The translations under genes were made by a program, and so were the position numbers. Under the pieces are notes generated by a model. The model was not told where the DNA came from, did not search any database, and saw only the letters and a program-made list of their open reading frames with translations. Source: Oleispira sp964022115 (GTDB taxonomy: Bacteria; Pseudomonadota; Gammaproteobacteria; Pseudomonadales; Oceanobacteraceae). From it: a stretch of 34,378 nt of DNA. The stretch is taken from the NCBI GenBank assembly GCA_964022115.1, contig CAXIBC010000024.1:1-34378 (forward strand). The letters are read 5' to 3'. Of the stretch, positions 32,576 to 34,378 are shown piece after piece (position 1 is the first letter of the stretch; every line of letters starts with the position of its first letter).

Positions 32576-33193
32576 ATGGAAGTACAAACAGTTTTAGATT
32601 TTTGGTTTGGCCAAGACGATCCTGAAAGCGAGCAGCCAAGAAGTGCCGCAGACATTGCCCATCAGCAAAATAAACTTTGGTGGGGAAAAGATGCCACTAT
32701 CGATCAGCAAATACAGCAAAAATTTGAGCCAACGTTAAAAGCGTTATTAACCGGACATTTCAGTACTTGGTTTGAAACCGCCCAAGGGCGCTTAGCCGCC
32801 ATTATCGTCTTGGATCAATTTAGCCGTAATATGTATCGCACTAATGCCCAAGCCTTTAGCCAAGATAGCCTAGCCTTATATTGGACATTACAAGGCTTAC
32901 GCCAAGGTGACGATAAGAAACTGACACCATTACAACGGGTCTTCTTTTATTTACCTCTAGAGCACTGTGAACAGCTCAACATGCAAAACCTAGCGGTTGA
33001 AAAATTTGAACAACTCGCCGCCGATAGCCCAGAAAGTTTTCGGTCTTTAGCCAAAGGTTTTGTCGATTACGCCCACCAGCATCAACAGCTAATCGCCCGT
33101 TTTGGCCGCTTTCCACATCGTAATACCTTATTAAATCGCCCCTCTAGTTCAGAAGAACTAGAGTACTTGGCACAACCTGGGGCTGGTTTTTAG
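32576..33193 (+). CDS. DUF924-family protein
   Basis: A 205-aa protein read from the ATG at 32576, which has GGAGG five bases upstream; the ATG at 32564 is part of that ribosome-binding region. It shows the DUF924 layout: VLDFWFG at the start, then NKLWWGKDATID, the motif IIVLDQFSRNMYR, FFYLPLEHCE and a closing GRFPHRNTLLNR. The fold is all-helical and tetratricopeptide-like. The family is common in proteobacteria, with no established function that I know of. It lies alone, upstream of the efflux gene with 98 bp between, which include a palindrome. Confidence 0.88.
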   Translation: MEVQTVLDFWFGQDDPESEQPRSAADIAHQQNKLWWGKDATIDQQIQQKFEPTLKALLTGHFSTWFETAQGRLAAIIVLDQFSRNMYRTNAQAFSQDSLALYWTLQGLRQGDDKKLTPLQRVFFYLPLEHCEQLNMQNLAVEKFEQLAADSPESFRSLAKGFVDYAHQHQQLIARFGRFPHRNTLLNRPSSSEELEYLAQPGAGF

Positions 33194-33213
33194 TCATTGC
33201 ATTCGCTAAGTCT

Positions 33214-33243
33214 TTACTATATTCCAATATTGGAATATAGTAA
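33214..33243. promoter_or_regulatory. Perfect 30-bp palindrome, probable operator of efflux gene
   Basis: The half-sequence TTACTATATTCCAAT is followed directly by its exact complement, with no spacer (centre between 33228 and 33229). It lies 49 bp before the membrane fusion protein start and 20 bp after the DUF924 stop. Length and perfection fit a TetR/MarR-like dimer operator. A terminator role is unlikely because the stem is AT-rich and no T-run follows. Confidence 0.75.
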
Positions 33244-33291
33244 TAATTACTGACGACCCTTCATACCAACTACGAGAGAGTGAACTTAATC

Positions 33292-34378
33292 ATGGCACTA
33301 TTACAAGATCAGCTATTACGACGGATACTAATAATGGCAACCAGCTTGCCATTATTAAGCGCATTCAGTTTAGCGGTCTTAGCAAAACCCGCTGCCGAAC
33401 TTGCACTACTCACGATTCAGTCTCAGCCAATGACCCAATACGTTTATCTCGATGGCCGTTTAGAAGCGGTTAATCAAAGTACTATCTCGGCACAAACGTC
33501 AGGCATCGTTGAGTCTATTCATGTCGATATTAATGATCAGGTGAGCGCCGGCCAGACGCTCATCACCATCAATAATAGCCAGCAAAGCGCGAATCTTAGC
33601 CAAGCCCAAGCGAACCTCGCCCAAGCTCAAGCGATCAATGAAGATGGACAAATTTTATTACAGCGCAACCGGTCTTTATTTGCTAAAAAAACGCTCTCTC
33701 AAGGTGAGCTAGATCGCAGTATTGCTCAAGCTAAAAGTAGTGCCGCCGCGGTTTTAGCCGCGCAAGCCAAAGTAAAACAAGCGCAAGAGCAACTTTCTTA
33801 TACTCAAGTACTCGCCCCTTATGCGGGTATTGTCAGCCAGCGAAGTGTGCAAATAGGCGAGCTGGTCAGCCCAGGGCAAACCCTAATGTCGGGCTTTGCC
33901 CCTCAGCCATTACGGGTCGTCAGTCAAATTCCTCAGCATCTAGTCGCTAAATTTAAGCGCGCAGATAACTCAGCGATCACCATCAGCGCAGAGGGAAAAA
34001 ACTACTCGATTGAGAGCTACACCTTATTTCCGTATGCCGATAGCCGCTATAGCAGTACTCAAGCCCGTATCACCTTAGCGCCATTAACAGAGCAGCACGA
34101 TACTCGCTCATTAATTCCAGGCAGCTGGGTTAGCGTCGCTTTGGCTATCGGGCAAAAAAACTCGATTGTGGTGCCAAAATCAACCATTATCCAACAAGGG
34201 GAAATCGCCAGTCTTTATGTGATCGAAACAGAAACAAGGAACATAAAACTGCGTTTCGTGCGCCTCGGCTCAGCCATACTCGAGACCCAAGAAATCGAAA
34301 TTCTATCCGGCTTAAATAGCGGTGAAACCATTGTGATTAACGCCATCGCGGGCGCAATCCAGGCTTCTAAACAGCAAG
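33292..34378 (+). CDS. RND efflux membrane fusion protein (5' part, runs off window)
   Basis: The reading frame from ATG 33292 stays open for 362 codons to the window edge. A signal peptide covers about residues 1-32 (LPLLSAFSLAVLA). The lipoyl-like part is interrupted as in HlyD/AcrA-type proteins: DGRLEAVNQSTISAQTSGIV, then a coiled coil rich in Ala and Gln (about residues 95-165), then APYAGIVSQRSVQIGELVSPG. The beta-barrel follows (PLRVVSQIPQHLVAKF) and a membrane-proximal domain (VVPKSTIIQQGEIASLYVIE). It would bridge an inner-membrane RND pump to an outer-membrane channel; the pump gene is expected downstream. No lipobox is seen. A 30-bp palindrome lies upstream. Confidence 0.88.
   Translation, partial: MALLQDQLLRRILIMATSLPLLSAFSLAVLAKPAAELALLTIQSQPMTQYVYLDGRLEAVNQSTISAQTSGIVESIHVDINDQVSAGQTLITINNSQQSANLSQAQANLAQAQAINEDGQILLQRNRSLFAKKTLSQGELDRSIAQAKSSAAAVLAAQAKVKQAQEQLSYTQVLAPYAGIVSQRSVQIGELVSPGQTLMSGFAPQPLRVVSQIPQHLVAKFKRADNSAITISAEGKNYSIESYTLFPYADSRYSSTQARITLAPLTEQHDTRSLIPGSWVSVALAIGQKNSIVVPKSTIIQQGEIASLYVIETETRNIKLRFVRLGSAILETQEIEILSGLNSGETIVINAIAGAIQASKQQ

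Overview
The window looks like chromosome of a moderately AT-rich, Gram-negative gammaproteobacterium, probably marine and Oceanospirillales-like. Support comes from FadE, Nth and GloA proteins of E. coli length with matching catalytic residues, a chaperone-usher pilus locus, a NasT/NasS nitrate-assimilation locus and sigma-54-type promoters. The genus assignment is inference only. I see no rRNA, tRNA, CRISPR array, phage gene or transposase.

Layout: (1) 393-6807, minus strand, a six-gene chaperone-usher pilus operon: two pilin-like subunits, two tandem PapD-like chaperones, a CS1/TcfC-like usher and a two-domain tip subunit. The last genes are coupled by 1-nt overlaps. A divergent CsgD/VpsT-like LuxR regulator (7374-8111) is its likely controller. 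(2) 8322-9750: a small membrane protein and a glutaminase with an export signal. (3) 10266-19116: mostly housekeeping genes. These are fadE with a PsrA-like operator, a Tag-like DNA glycosylase, nth, gloA, a DUF1289 protein, a hydroxypyruvate isomerase/hydroxyacid dehydrogenase pair, an HDOD protein and an AlkC-like repair protein. (4) 19283-31497: a complete nitrate uptake and reduction locus, nasT-nasS, then nrtA-nrtB-nrtD-porin-FAD oxidoreductase, then nasA-cobA. Nitrite reductase is not in the window. (5) 31499-34378: an unrecognised membrane protein, a DUF924 protein and the 5' part of an RND-efflux membrane fusion protein preceded by a perfect 30-bp palindrome.

The clearest non-coding signal lies in front of nrtA (21160-21478). 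NtrC-like half-sites are followed by a -24/-12 promoter with exact GG-N10-GC spacing. About 15 nt later come two hairpins with the near-identical six-base loops AATGAC and AAAGAC, both carrying A1 and G4 of the ANTAR-target motif. The 3' side of the second hairpin is also the 5' strand of an intrinsic terminator. With nasT (ANTAR) and nasS encoded just upstream, this reads as a nitrate-responsive antitermination switch layered on nitrogen-limitation control. The nasA gene has its own -24/-12-like promoter and an NtrC-like site.

The regions I consider least described are the pilus locus (paired chaperones, and a pilin-like subunit with a 4x12-bp in-frame repeat just before its signal-peptide core) and the palindrome-controlled efflux gene. 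Several start codons were placed from ribosome-binding sites and differ from the longest open frame; this is noted in each entry.
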